Below, piece after piece: positions 1 through 7,324 of a DNA stretch of 59,751 nt. Position 1 is the first letter of the stretch. Each line of letters starts with the position of its first letter. The DNA is from JACMQX01 sp044225675 (lineage in GTDB: Bacteria; Pseudomonadota; Gammaproteobacteria; Burkholderiales; Burkholderiaceae_C). The DNA is taken from contig JBGAIH010000033.1 of assembly GCA_044225675.1 (NCBI GenBank), forward strand, positions 1 through 59,751. Direction: 5' to 3'. The position numbers were made by a program, and so were the translations under genes. The notes below the pieces were generated by a model. The model was not told where the DNA came from, searched no databases, and saw only the letters and a program-made list of their open reading frames with translations.

Positions 1-657
1 TTCCTGATCGATGCCACGGGCTCGATGGCCGACGAAATCGACAAGCTCAAGGCGACGCTGCGCACCATTGCCGACGACGTCGCGCGCCTGCCGAGCCGGC
101 CGGACCTGTGCTTCGGCCTCGTCGCCTACCGCGATCGCGGCGACGCCTTTCTGCTGCGCAGCCACGACTTCACCAACGACCTCGATGCCTTCCAGGGCGT
201 GCTCAATGCGCTGCGCGCCGGCGGCGGCGGCGACTACCCGGAAGCCATGAACGAGGCCCTGCACGAGGCCATCCACCAGCTGAGCTGGCGCGGCAACGGC
301 GCGACGCGGCTGATGTTCCTGATCGCCGATGCGCCGCCCCACCTCGACTACGGCGGCCCGCAGTACGACGATGACATGGTGGCCGCGCTGGGCAAGGGCA
401 TCAAGGTGTTCGGCGTCGGCGCCAGCGGCCTGGACCGCCAGGGCGAGTACATCCAGCGCCAGATCGCGCAGTACACCGGCGGGCGCTTCGTGTTCCTCAC
501 CTACGACAACGCCCGCAACCCGGCCAGCGGTCCGGGCCGCGAGACGGTGCACGACGTGAAGAACTATTCGGTAGACACGCTCGACCGGCTGATCGTGCGG
601 CTGGTGAGCGACGAGCTGGCGCCGCTGGCGGCGGGAGGTGCGCCGATGCTGCGCTGA
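1..657 (+). CDS. von Willebrand factor A domain protein, 3' part only
   Basis: The gene runs in from the left edge, so its start is not visible. The first visible codons read FLIDATGSM, which carries the metal-ion-dependent adhesion site signature DxTGS of a von Willebrand A domain. The rest (about 218 residues) fits a single VWA fold: alternating hydrophobic strands such as RLMFLIADAPP and KVFGVGASG, and a conserved YRD segment. VWA domains bind divalent metal and mediate protein-protein contacts; the partner and cell location cannot be told from this fragment. No membrane segment is visible in the part present. The gene ends 80 bases before a tRNA gene and shares the high GC of the chromosome, so it belongs to the core side of the junction, not to the insert that follows. 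Confidence 0.85.
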   Translation, partial: FLIDATGSMADEIDKLKATLRTIADDVARLPSRPDLCFGLVAYRDRGDAFLLRSHDFTNDLDAFQGVLNALRAGGGGDYPEAMNEALHEAIHQLSWRGNGATRLMFLIADAPPHLDYGGPQYDDDMVAALGKGIKVFGVGASGLDRQGEYIQRQIAQYTGGRFVFLTYDNARNPASGPGRETVHDVKNYSVDTLDRLIVRLVSDELAPLAAGGAPMLR

Positions 658-721
658 GGGGTTGCGGCTTGGGAGCATTCCCGGCTGCTGCAGCGGGCTG
701 CGCAGCGGCGCGCGACTCGGC

Positions 722-727
722 TATAAT
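722..727 (+). promoter_or_regulatory. -10 box of the tRNA-Met promoter
   Basis: A perfect TATAAT lies 10 bases before the first base of the tRNA, the right place for a sigma-70 promoter starting about position 734. No good -35 hexamer is visible 17 bases upstream; the region is G/C rich. Confidence 0.65.
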
Positions 728-737
728 CTCTGGCTTC

Positions 738-814
738 GGCGCTTTAGCTCAGTCGGTTAGAGCGATGGAATCATAATCCACAGGTCCGCGGTTCGAGTCC
801 GTGAAGCGCCACCA
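738..814 (+). tRNA. tRNA-Met (anticodon CAT), probably elongator
   Basis: The 77-base gene folds as a complete cloverleaf. The acceptor stem GGCGCTT (738-744) pairs with AAGCGCC (804-810), followed by discriminator A and an encoded CCA (812-814). The D arm contains AGCTCAGTCGGTTAGAGC, the anticodon loop is ATCATAA giving CAT, and the T loop is TTCGAGT. CAT can mean elongator Met, initiator Met or Ile2. The initiator is unlikely because the first acceptor pair is a normal G-C. The overall sequence fits betaproteobacterial elongator tRNA-Met better than Ile2, but this was judged by eye. It borders a lower-GC insert. Confidence 0.93.
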
Positions 815-825
815 AACCCTTGAAA

Positions 826-858
826 GCCCGCACAGAGCCTAGCTCTTGCGGGTTTTTT
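826..858 (+). terminator. Rho-independent terminator after tRNA-Met
   Basis: CCCGCA (827-832) pairs with TGCGGG (847-852) around a loop, followed by six T. It sits 12 bases after the tRNA and closes that transcription unit. Confidence 0.8.
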
Positions 859-1047
859 GCTTTGCTGGCAGAGCGGTCTTGAAGTGGGCGAAGCGAGATC
901 GCACGGCGCCTTCTGCTTTCAGATTGCCTCCGGTGAACTCATGATCGGGCCATCGCTTGGCAAGAAGTCCATCTCTTCGACGCCCGCTGCGTCGGCCCAA
1001 AGTTCGCGCTGAGCTCCGTGATGTCGTCCAAGCCCACGAGAGCGCCC

Positions 1048-2148
1048 TCAGCGCTTCCATTGCCGGCGCATCGGCACCATCAAGTCCTCTGCGAGCTCCG
1101 AGGCATGAAACTTCAGCGCGGGCCGCGGACGATCGAGCGCCGATGGGCTCGGCTCCCCGCCGCTCATGTTGATGCTTCCGCCGTTGGGACTCGCATCGTG
1201 CTCGGCCTGCGTCCGCCATGCGATGAAGTCGCCCGCCTCGATGGTCGCCGCCACCGCTGCATGCGAGAGCCTCTGTGTCGGGTCGATCCGCTCCCAGACC
1301 CAGTCGGCAAATCCGATGGCAGCGGCGAGGCTTCGGGTCACGTCCTCTTCGATGATGGAGGGGAAACCTGAGCGCTCTTGGCGTGACAGCGGCACGCGCA
1401 GCAGCATCGAGCCATCTTCGCCTAGCTTGATGCGAGCGCCTCGCTCTTGCTCGATGAACAGAGCGTCGCCTTCGATGCCGTCTTCGACGCCTTTGGCTTT
1501 GTCGAAGAACCGCGCCGGGCCGAACATCGCGCGTTGGTGCAGCGCCTCGCGCAGCTCTGACGCCTCCAACGCGGCCGGGCGCAGGATCTGCCGCGCCGGA
1601 CCTCCCGCCACGGCCACGAGAAGATTTCCCGCGCCGCTTGCTCGGCCGCGGCCAGCCTTAGGAAGCATAGCCAAGGCCACGGCCTGGACTGCGGCGGCGT
1701 CGACGGAGCCGGCAGCGTTGGCTAACTCGAACTCGTGAAGCGCGCGGATGAGCTTCTCACGCAGTTCCTCCGCGTTCTTGAACCCCGCCCGGAAACCCCC
1801 ACCTTGCCAAGCCTGGACCTCCTTGAGGAACGCTACCTGCCTAGTCTCGCGCTCGATCCCCTCCTCTACGAACACCAGAATCGGCTTGTGGCCGCGAGCC
1901 TCCAAATACTCTTCATGAGTTGGCGCGACGCCAGAAGATCCCTGGACGTCGCCGTAACGCGCGCCGAGGATCAACACCACGACGTCGCACTCTCGCACCC
2001 CTTGCATACAAGCGATTTGAGGGGTCATGGCCTTCGCGCCGAAGTCCTCCGCCTGGACGGGCTCATGCCTGAGCGTGACGATCGCGGCACGCGCTGCGGC
2101 CCGGTAACTCTCGAAACCGGAGATGAGCGAGCTGATGAAAACCTTCAT
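1048..2148 (-). CDS. DUF4062 domain protein (TIR-like/deoxyribosyltransferase-like N-terminus)
   Basis: The protein has 366 residues. The first about 100 match the DUF4062 pattern: MKVFISSLISGFE at the start, CMQGVRECDVVVLILGARYG in the middle, then THEEYLEA and KPILVFVEE. The family is thought to have a TIR- or deoxyribosyltransferase-like fold and is often fused or linked to NTPase signalling modules; its activity is largely unproven. The C-terminal 250 residues match nothing I know. The start at 2148 is preferred over an in-frame upstream Met at 2238 because AGGAGG lies just before it and the DUF4062 motif begins at this residue. It is downstream of, and co-directional with, the KAP NTPase, 115 bases after the small frame-split gene. 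A role as effector or sensor in a phage-defence pair is inference from family and context. Confidence 0.8.
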   Translation of the reverse strand: MKVFISSLISGFESYRAAARAAIVTLRHEPVQAEDFGAKAMTPQIACMQGVRECDVVVLILGARYGDVQGSSGVAPTHEEYLEARGHKPILVFVEEGIERETRQVAFLKEVQAWQGGGFRAGFKNAEELREKLIRALHEFELANAAGSVDAAAVQAVALAMLPKAGRGRASGAGNLLVAVAGGPARQILRPAALEASELREALHQRAMFGPARFFDKAKGVEDGIEGDALFIEQERGARIKLGEDGSMLLRVPLSRQERSGFPSIIEEDVTRSLAAAIGFADWVWERIDPTQRLSHAAVAATIEAGDFIAWRTQAEHDASPNGGSINMSGGEPSPSALDRPRPALKFHASELAEDLMVPMRRQWKR

Positions 2149-2262
2149 GGCGCCTCCTTTGCGCTCATTGTAGAAATACAAGGACTCAGCAGGGGGATCA
2201 CCGACGCACAACGACGACGAAGCGCGGCAGCTCTTCACTCTGGCTATTTGAATCCCTGCGCG

Positions 2263-2509
2263 CTATGACTTTCCACTCCAGTGGACACTACTCGATGAGG
2301 CTTTCTCCGCAAACCGTCTGACTCGATAAGACCAACCGCGCCAGATCCACTCGCCGTCGTCGCAATAGCCCTCGGACATCTTGAGCAGCTGGCGGCACGA
2401 AGAGCATGTTCGAGTTGGCGTAGCGAGGGCACGGAAGGACCAGATGGACGTCCCACTTGCCTGCGGGGCGCCAGGGAGCTGAAGGCCAGCAGGCATCAAT
2501 CTTCGTCAT
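2263..2509 (-). pseudogene. Small gene read in two frames, possibly frameshifted
   Basis: Between the KAP NTPase and the DUF4062 gene two overlapping frames each look coding in part. From the ATG at 2509, which overlaps the end of the KAP gene, frame one gives a coding-like stretch (GKWDVHLVLPCPRYANSNML) and then decays. The other frame, open from an ATG at 2496 that overlaps the KAP stop as TGATG, is poor at first but then gives CSSCRQLLKMSEGYCDDGEW and IWRGWSYRVRRFAEK, with a CxxC pair and high third-position GC. A single frameshift near 2400 would join them into one protein of about 80 residues. I do not recognise a family. It could instead be the intact 77-residue gene from 2496 alone. 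The overlap with the KAP gene suggests translational coupling. Confidence 0.4.
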
Positions 2510-4682
2510 CGTCGAAAGCACCCATGCCATCGGGATCCCTACCTTCGGACATTGCCTTTAGCCCTCGAAAAAGTCGTTGCAACGTTTCGCTTTGGCGTTT
2601 GGTCAAATCAGAGCGTGTCGCGATCGCGCGCAAGCGCGGCTCGACCGCTTGGAGATCAACGGCGGCCGCGAGGGGCTTCATCGAAAGGTTGTAGGTCTCC
2701 CGCGTTTTCCCGCCGGAATGCATCTGGCCCGTACGGACGAACCGGTCGAACAATTCCATGAGCCTCGCGTCGTCTTCCAGCATCGGTGCGAACACCTCTC
2801 GAATGCGATCAGCACCGCCCCAAAGTCCCCACCTGTGCACCACGAAGTCGAGTTCGGGAACTGCGAGCAGCTCCGAGAGGGTCGCGGCGTCCAACCGCTT
2901 AGCGACCGTCTCGGCGAGCGCATCCGCAAATCCTTCAGGAAGATCAACGAACGCCTTGGAGGTCTTCGTCGGATCACGAGTTGCGCGCATGGCGTCGTCC
3001 GCCAAATCCACAAGCATCCAAAGTCCTGGCGACTCCGCCGCAAGGCGACTCAGCAGCGCTTGCCGATCCTTCAAGGGGAGGGCTTCGAGCAAATCATCGA
3101 TCAGCCCCCCTACGCGCCACCGGTTCTGCGTTATGAAGAACGCGCCAGGTTCATCCTGCTTACGAAGGAGAAGGTGAGCGTTGGCGGTCAACGCCTCGAT
3201 CAGCCGAGCCGCCTGCGCGGGCTCCCATTCCTCAAAGTCGCGTAGGCGGTCCAGAAGATCGCGGGCTTTCGAATGGCCATCCGGGTGGAGGACGTCCTTG
3301 GCCTGAAAAAGGATCGACGCCATGCCCTCGGCCGTCTCGCCCACCAGCCGGTCCAGTTCCGCGCGGCTCGCATATCCCGTGGGCACGCCGAACTGGAAAT
3401 AGACGTCGAAACAGTCAGCGCTGCACGGCCGAAGCTCGCGCCTCCACCCGGCTTCTCCGATGGATCCAAGGTAGCTCGAATTCAGGAGCGAACCGACTTT
3501 CGGGAACAGCCGCCCCACCAACTCGACCGTCGCATCCCGAGTCAACTCAGGCAACGACGCCTGCCATCTTTCAAAGAACGCCTGCTCTTCCTCTTTCTTG
3601 CGATCTCGGCCACTGGCGTTTCCGCAGAACAGGTCCTTCTCGTCGCGGATCGTGGCGTAGACGGCTGGCTCGAACACGCGCAGAAATTCCAGCGCGATGA
3701 AATCCACAGGATTGACTTCGCCCGCGAGCGGTGGATAGCCCACTGAAATCGCATTGAGGATGCGAACGATGTCGCGCGGCTTTCTCACATGGCGGTCAAG
3801 CCCCCCGAAGTACACCTCCGACCATCGGTCTTGGTCAAACTCGAAAGGTTGCGCCTGGGCGTCGATAATCGAGTCAAGTCCTTCGAACAACTTCGTGCGC
3901 AACTGTTGCTTGTTTGGGGCGGGTAGGTCGAACGGCGCCTGGACGATCTTTTCAAGGTATGCGTCGCCCTCCACTTTGAGAACTGAGCTTAAGGCCTTGC
4001 TCACCTCATGGCGGTCAAAAAAGAGCACATAGACCACCTCCGGAAAGTCACCCAGAGCCTTTACGGCGCGGAAGAAGTCGCGAGCCTCGTCGGGCGTGAG
4101 CCGATCAATGTCGTCGACGAAGAAGACAAACCTCTTTCCGCTCTCCAGGATGGCTTTTGCCACTTTGCTCTTGACTGACGGGATGTCCTTCTTCTCAAAA
4201 AAATACTTGAGCGTCGGAATCTTTCCGAGCAGCAATGCCAGTGGCGCCCGTATCCATCCGTAGCCAGAAGCGTCAGCAGCAGCCGACGCGATCTGTTTGG
4301 AATACTGCCCAACAGCCTCGGCAACCGCGCGCGCATGCCTCATGCGGTCGGGTAGTTGGAGTGCGAACTGCTCAAGTAGCTGCGCAGCGATCTGCTCACG
4401 GCCGTCGAACCACCACGGGTTGAAGTCGATGACGACCGGTCGACGATCTTCTGGAAATTTGCAAAGACTCTTCTTGATGAAATTGAGCACGCTAGTCTTA
4501 CCACTGCCCCACCTGCCGTGAACCGCGAGTACGAGCCCGCGAGGACTCTTGTTGTCCACAATCGCTTGGGCCAAGCGGGACGCGAAAGGTGCGTAGCCGA
4601 ACGCGTCGAAGGCCGGGTCCGTCAACGGCAAATCCGAACCCAAGTTCCAACTCGGAGCGATCTCCTTGTCCTTTTCTTTCAT
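2496..4682 (-). CDS. KAP-family P-loop NTPase
   Basis: The 728-residue protein has the KAP NTPase core in its first half. Walker A GRWGSGKTS is at residues 56-64, the family FNPWWFDG motif at about 87-94, and Walker B FVDDIDR at about 188-194, followed by FFRAVKALGDFPEVVYVLFFD. A weakly hydrophobic stretch at about 145-162 lies where many KAP proteins carry membrane helices. The C-terminal half is helical, acidic and unassigned. KAP NTPases include the F-plasmid phage-exclusion protein PifA and QatA-type defence ATPases, which is established for the family; defence here is inference. A purine-rich GAGGGGG precedes the ATG. It is the first gene of a three-gene co-directional set reading towards the tRNA, with lower GC than the flanks. 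Confidence 0.88.
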   Translation of the reverse strand: MKEKDKEIAPSWNLGSDLPLTDPAFDAFGYAPFASRLAQAIVDNKSPRGLVLAVHGRWGSGKTSVLNFIKKSLCKFPEDRRPVVIDFNPWWFDGREQIAAQLLEQFALQLPDRMRHARAVAEAVGQYSKQIASAAADASGYGWIRAPLALLLGKIPTLKYFFEKKDIPSVKSKVAKAILESGKRFVFFVDDIDRLTPDEARDFFRAVKALGDFPEVVYVLFFDRHEVSKALSSVLKVEGDAYLEKIVQAPFDLPAPNKQQLRTKLFEGLDSIIDAQAQPFEFDQDRWSEVYFGGLDRHVRKPRDIVRILNAISVGYPPLAGEVNPVDFIALEFLRVFEPAVYATIRDEKDLFCGNASGRDRKKEEEQAFFERWQASLPELTRDATVELVGRLFPKVGSLLNSSYLGSIGEAGWRRELRPCSADCFDVYFQFGVPTGYASRAELDRLVGETAEGMASILFQAKDVLHPDGHSKARDLLDRLRDFEEWEPAQAARLIEALTANAHLLLRKQDEPGAFFITQNRWRVGGLIDDLLEALPLKDRQALLSRLAAESPGLWMLVDLADDAMRATRDPTKTSKAFVDLPEGFADALAETVAKRLDAATLSELLAVPELDFVVHRWGLWGGADRIREVFAPMLEDDARLMELFDRFVRTGQMHSGGKTRETYNLSMKPLAAAVDLQAVEPRLRAIATRSDLTKRQSETLQRLFRGLKAMSEGRDPDGMGAFDDDED

Positions 4683-5260
4683 ATAACAACCCCCTCACAA
4701 GTTCCCTCAATCAAATCCCGGCTGCCCCCAAGTCGTCAAGCCCGAAAGCAGGAGGGGGAGGAAACCTGTCGGCTCGGCGCGACCGCTGATCGCCTCGGTG
4801 ATCCAACTTCGGGCACAATCGATCATCAGTTAGCGCCGTATAGCCCTCGAAGAACCGCCCCGCCTGGGCTCAGAGGGTAGTCGGGGAGCTTTTTGGTGAC
4901 CTGCGCGCTCCCTTCCATTAAGCACCGCCAGATCCGCGTCAGTCTTTCGCTGTTGAGGACTTTTGCTGCATCTGTCTCGCCCGTTCTCGGGTGCGTTCTC
5001 GACGCATTCCACCTGAGTGTCTGATCCCACAATCTAAACTGGATGACCAGTTCCAATGCATTACCGCCGACCGGCCCGAGACGCCCTGCTGAGCCGCCCG
5101 GTCACTGGCCACCGCAGGATGGCAAGTCGCAATTCAGCGAACTCGCCGGTTGGACCCAAATCGGGGGAGTCGCAAGCAACCACCCCACGCCGCGTTGGTA
5201 AACTCAACACCCCGCCCGTCCCTCGTGACAGGCCCCACCCTCAGCCTCTGGACAGACACC
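4683..5260. other. Gene-free stretch at the edge of the insert
   Basis: No supportable gene is seen on either strand. Short open frames here lack a start context and have no recognisable motif. The first part should hold the promoter of the KAP gene (reading left). The last part, where GC rises again, should hold the promoter of the secreted protein at 5261. No integrase remnant, terminal repeat or copy of the tRNA end was recognised. Confidence 0.5.
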
Positions 5261-5731
5261 ATGACCCGCTGCAGCCTCTCCTCCTTCGTGCGACCACCCA
5301 CCGCGTCGCTCACCGCACTGCTGCTCGCCAGCACCCTCGCCGGCCTGGCCCCCATTCCCGCCTCCGCGCAGACCTCGCAGAACGGCGTACGCGAATTCCC
5401 CAAGGCCGCGCTGCGCGGCACGCTGGTGGTCACAGCCCCGCCGGTGGTCACGCTCGATGGCAAGGCCGACCGACTGTCGCCGGGCGCGCGCATCCGCAAC
5501 ACGCAGAGCCTGCTGGTGATGTCGGGCGCGATCGTCGGGCAGGAGCTGGTGGTCAACTACGTGCGCGACAGCGCCGGCCTGATCCACGAGGTCTGGATCC
5601 TCAACGAGGCCGAGGCCAAGCTCAAGCGCTCCAACAGCGCGCCGGACCGCAATTTCTCGATCGAGTCGGACCAGAAGCCCAAGATCGACCCGAACACGCC
5701 GTTCGACAAGCTGCCCAAGTTCAAGTCCTGA
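5261..5731 (+). CDS. Small secreted protein, unknown function
   Basis: The 156-residue product starts with a clear Sec signal peptide: a basic start, hydrophobic core SLTALLLASTLAGLAPI and a probable cut after ASA before QTSQ, near residue 37. The mature part of about 120 residues is mostly beta-like (GTLVVTAPPVVTLDGKADRL, SLLVMSGAIVGQELVVNYV) and ends with a basic, Pro-rich tail. It looks periplasmic. I do not recognise a named family. The Met at 5261 is chosen because an upstream in-frame Met (5150) would place 37 unlikely residues in front of the signal peptide. It precedes miaB by about 150 bases on the same strand and may be co-transcribed. Confidence 0.8.
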   Translation: MTRCSLSSFVRPPTASLTALLLASTLAGLAPIPASAQTSQNGVREFPKAALRGTLVVTAPPVVTLDGKADRLSPGARIRNTQSLLVMSGAIVGQELVVNYVRDSAGLIHEVWILNEAEAKLKRSNSAPDRNFSIESDQKPKIDPNTPFDKLPKFKS

Positions 5732-5884
5732 CCGGTGCCGCCCGAGCGGGCCGCCCGCCGTGCGGACGCGGCGATGGACAACCTCCAACCGCCTCCACCG
5801 CATCGGCGCCGGCCTTCGGCCCCTGTTCCGCAGCGACCGCCTCCCGGGCACCGCCCTCCACCTTTTGCCTCCCAAGAGCTCACC

Positions 5885-7219
5885 ATGGCCAAAAAAGTCT
5901 TCATCAAAACCTTCGGCTGTCAGATGAACGAGTACGACTCGGACAAGATGGCCGACGTCATGAACGCCGCCGACGGCTACGAGCCGACGCAGGACGTCGA
6001 CGAGGCGGACCTGATCCTCTTCAACACCTGCTCGGTGCGCGAGAAGGCGCAGGAGAAGGTGTTCAGCGATCTGGGCCGCGTGAAGCATCTCAAGAAGAAG
6101 GGCGTGCTGATCGGCGTGGGCGGCTGCGTCGCGAGTCAGGAGGGCGCGGCCATCATCGAGCGCGCGCCCTATGTGGACGTGGTGTTCGGCCCGCAGACGC
6201 TGCACCGGCTGCCCGAGATGCTGGCCGCGCGGGCCCGCCAGCAGGCGCCGCAGGTGGACATCAGCTTCCCCGAGATCGAGAAGTTCGACCACCTGCCGCC
6301 GGCACGTGTGGACGGCGCAACGGCCTTCGTGAGCATCATGGAAGGCTGCTCCAAGTACTGCAGCTACTGCGTGGTGCCCTACACCCGTGGCGAGGAGGTG
6401 TCGCGGCCTTTCGACGACGTGCTGGTGGAGGTGGCGGGCCTGGCCGACCAGGGGGTGCGCGAGGTCACGCTGCTGGGCCAGAACGTCAATGCCTACCGGG
6501 GCCGCATGGGCGACACGGCCGAGATCGCCGACTTCGCGATGCTCATCGAGTACGTGGCCGACATTCCCGGAATCGAGCGCATCCGCTACACCACCAGCCA
6601 CCCCAACGAGTTCACGCCGCGCCTGATCGAGGCCTATGCCCGCGTGCCCAAGCTGGTGAGCCACCTGCACCTGCCGGTGCAGCATGGCAGCGACCGCATC
6701 CTCATGGCGATGAAGCGCGGCTACACCGCGATGGAATACAAGAGCACGGTGCGCAAGCTGCGCGCGATCCGCCCGCACCTGGCGCTCAGCAGCGACTTCA
6801 TCGTGGGGTTTCCGGGCGAGACGGAGGACGACTTCGGCAAGCTGATGAAGCTGGTGGAGGACGTGGGTTACGACACCTCCTTCAGCTTCATCTTCAGCCC
6901 GCGCCCCGGCACGCCCGCCGCCGCGCTGCACGACGACACCCCGCACGAGGTCAAGCTGCGCCGCCTGCAGCACCTGCAGCAGGTGCTCGACGACAGCGTG
7001 CGCGCGATCAGCGCAAGCCGCCAGGACACCGTGCAGCGCGTCCTGGTGGAAGGCCCGGCCCGCAAGGACGACAGCCTGCTCATGGGCCGCACCGAGTGCA
7101 ACCGCGTGGTGATCTTTGCTGGCGCGCCGCGCCTCGTCGGCCAGATGGTGGACGTGCGGATCACCGAGGCGAGCCAGCGCTCGCTCAAGGGCGAGGTGCT
7201 GGTCCGCGAACTGGCGTAG
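5885..7219 (+). CDS. miaB: tRNA-2-methylthio-N6-dimethylallyladenosine synthase MiaB
   Basis: This radical-SAM methylthiotransferase converts i6A37 to ms2i6A37 in tRNAs reading U-starting codons, in the cytoplasm. The 444-residue protein shows the whole architecture. The N-terminal UPF0004 domain has three cluster-binding cysteines (FGCQMN, NTCSVRE, GGCVAS). The radical-SAM core has CxxxCxxC in EGCSKYCSYCVVPYTRGEE, then LLGQNVNAY, RIRYTTSHP, LHLPVQHGSD and DFIVGFPGE. A C-terminal TRAM domain begins about residue 375. The length matches the family. The start is the ATG at 5885, before MAKKVFIKTFGCQMN; an in-frame extension of 50 codons upstream is Pro/Arg-rich and rejected. The gene converges with ffh. 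Confidence 0.97.
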   Translation: MAKKVFIKTFGCQMNEYDSDKMADVMNAADGYEPTQDVDEADLILFNTCSVREKAQEKVFSDLGRVKHLKKKGVLIGVGGCVASQEGAAIIERAPYVDVVFGPQTLHRLPEMLAARARQQAPQVDISFPEIEKFDHLPPARVDGATAFVSIMEGCSKYCSYCVVPYTRGEEVSRPFDDVLVEVAGLADQGVREVTLLGQNVNAYRGRMGDTAEIADFAMLIEYVADIPGIERIRYTTSHPNEFTPRLIEAYARVPKLVSHLHLPVQHGSDRILMAMKRGYTAMEYKSTVRKLRAIRPHLALSSDFIVGFPGETEDDFGKLMKLVEDVGYDTSFSFIFSPRPGTPAAALHDDTPHEVKLRRLQHLQQVLDDSVRAISASRQDTVQRVLVEGPARKDDSLLMGRTECNRVVIFAGAPRLVGQMVDVRITEASQRSLKGEVLVRELA

Positions 7220-7247
7220 CAGAGCAGCGACGCCGTTTCGTGAGCAC

Positions 7248-7320
7248 CGGCCGCGCCGGGCCGCTCCCAAGCGGCCGTGCGCCCCCCAGTGGGGGGAGGC
7301 GACCGAAGGTCGCTTCGGGG
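7248..7320. repeat. Cluster of G/C-rich inverted repeats between convergent miaB and ffh
   Basis: Three palindromes follow each other: CCGCT/AGCGG (7261-7274), CCCCCC-AGT-GGGGGG (7282-7296) and GCGACC-GAA-GGTCGC (7299-7313), ending in a G run next to the ffh stop codon. Nearly identical G/C-rich blocks are, from memory, dispersed after genes in Comamonadaceae. It probably stops or punctuates transcription from both sides; there is no clean U tract. Confidence 0.6.
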
Positions 7321-7324
7321 GGCG

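Larger units (their letters stand above)
859..5260. other. Lower-GC insert next to tRNA-Met, defence-like cargo
   Basis: From just after the tRNA terminator to about 5,200 the base composition is clearly less G/C-rich and codon use less biased than in the flanking genes, coding density falls, and the cargo (KAP NTPase, DUF4062 protein, a frame-split small gene) is accessory in type. tRNA genes are common integration targets. I found no integrase, and no repeat of the tRNA 3' end at the far border, so either the mobility gene has been lost or the insertion did not use the tRNA. Boundaries are approximate and set by eye. Confidence 0.5.

Noticed and set aside
839..1219. A 126-codon minus-strand frame after the tRNA terminator
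   Set aside because: It overlaps the C-terminus of the DUF4062 gene in another frame and runs into the tRNA terminator; it is Arg/Ala-rich with no motif.
4826..5056. A 76-codon minus-strand frame in the gene-free edge of the insert
   Set aside because: No ribosome binding site, no motif, and no coding-like codon bias; not supportable as a gene.
804..5260. Direct repeat of the tRNA 3' end as an attachment site
   Set aside because: I looked for copies of GTGAAGCGCCACCA or its core to the right of the tRNA up to the GC change and saw none, so no attachment pair is called.
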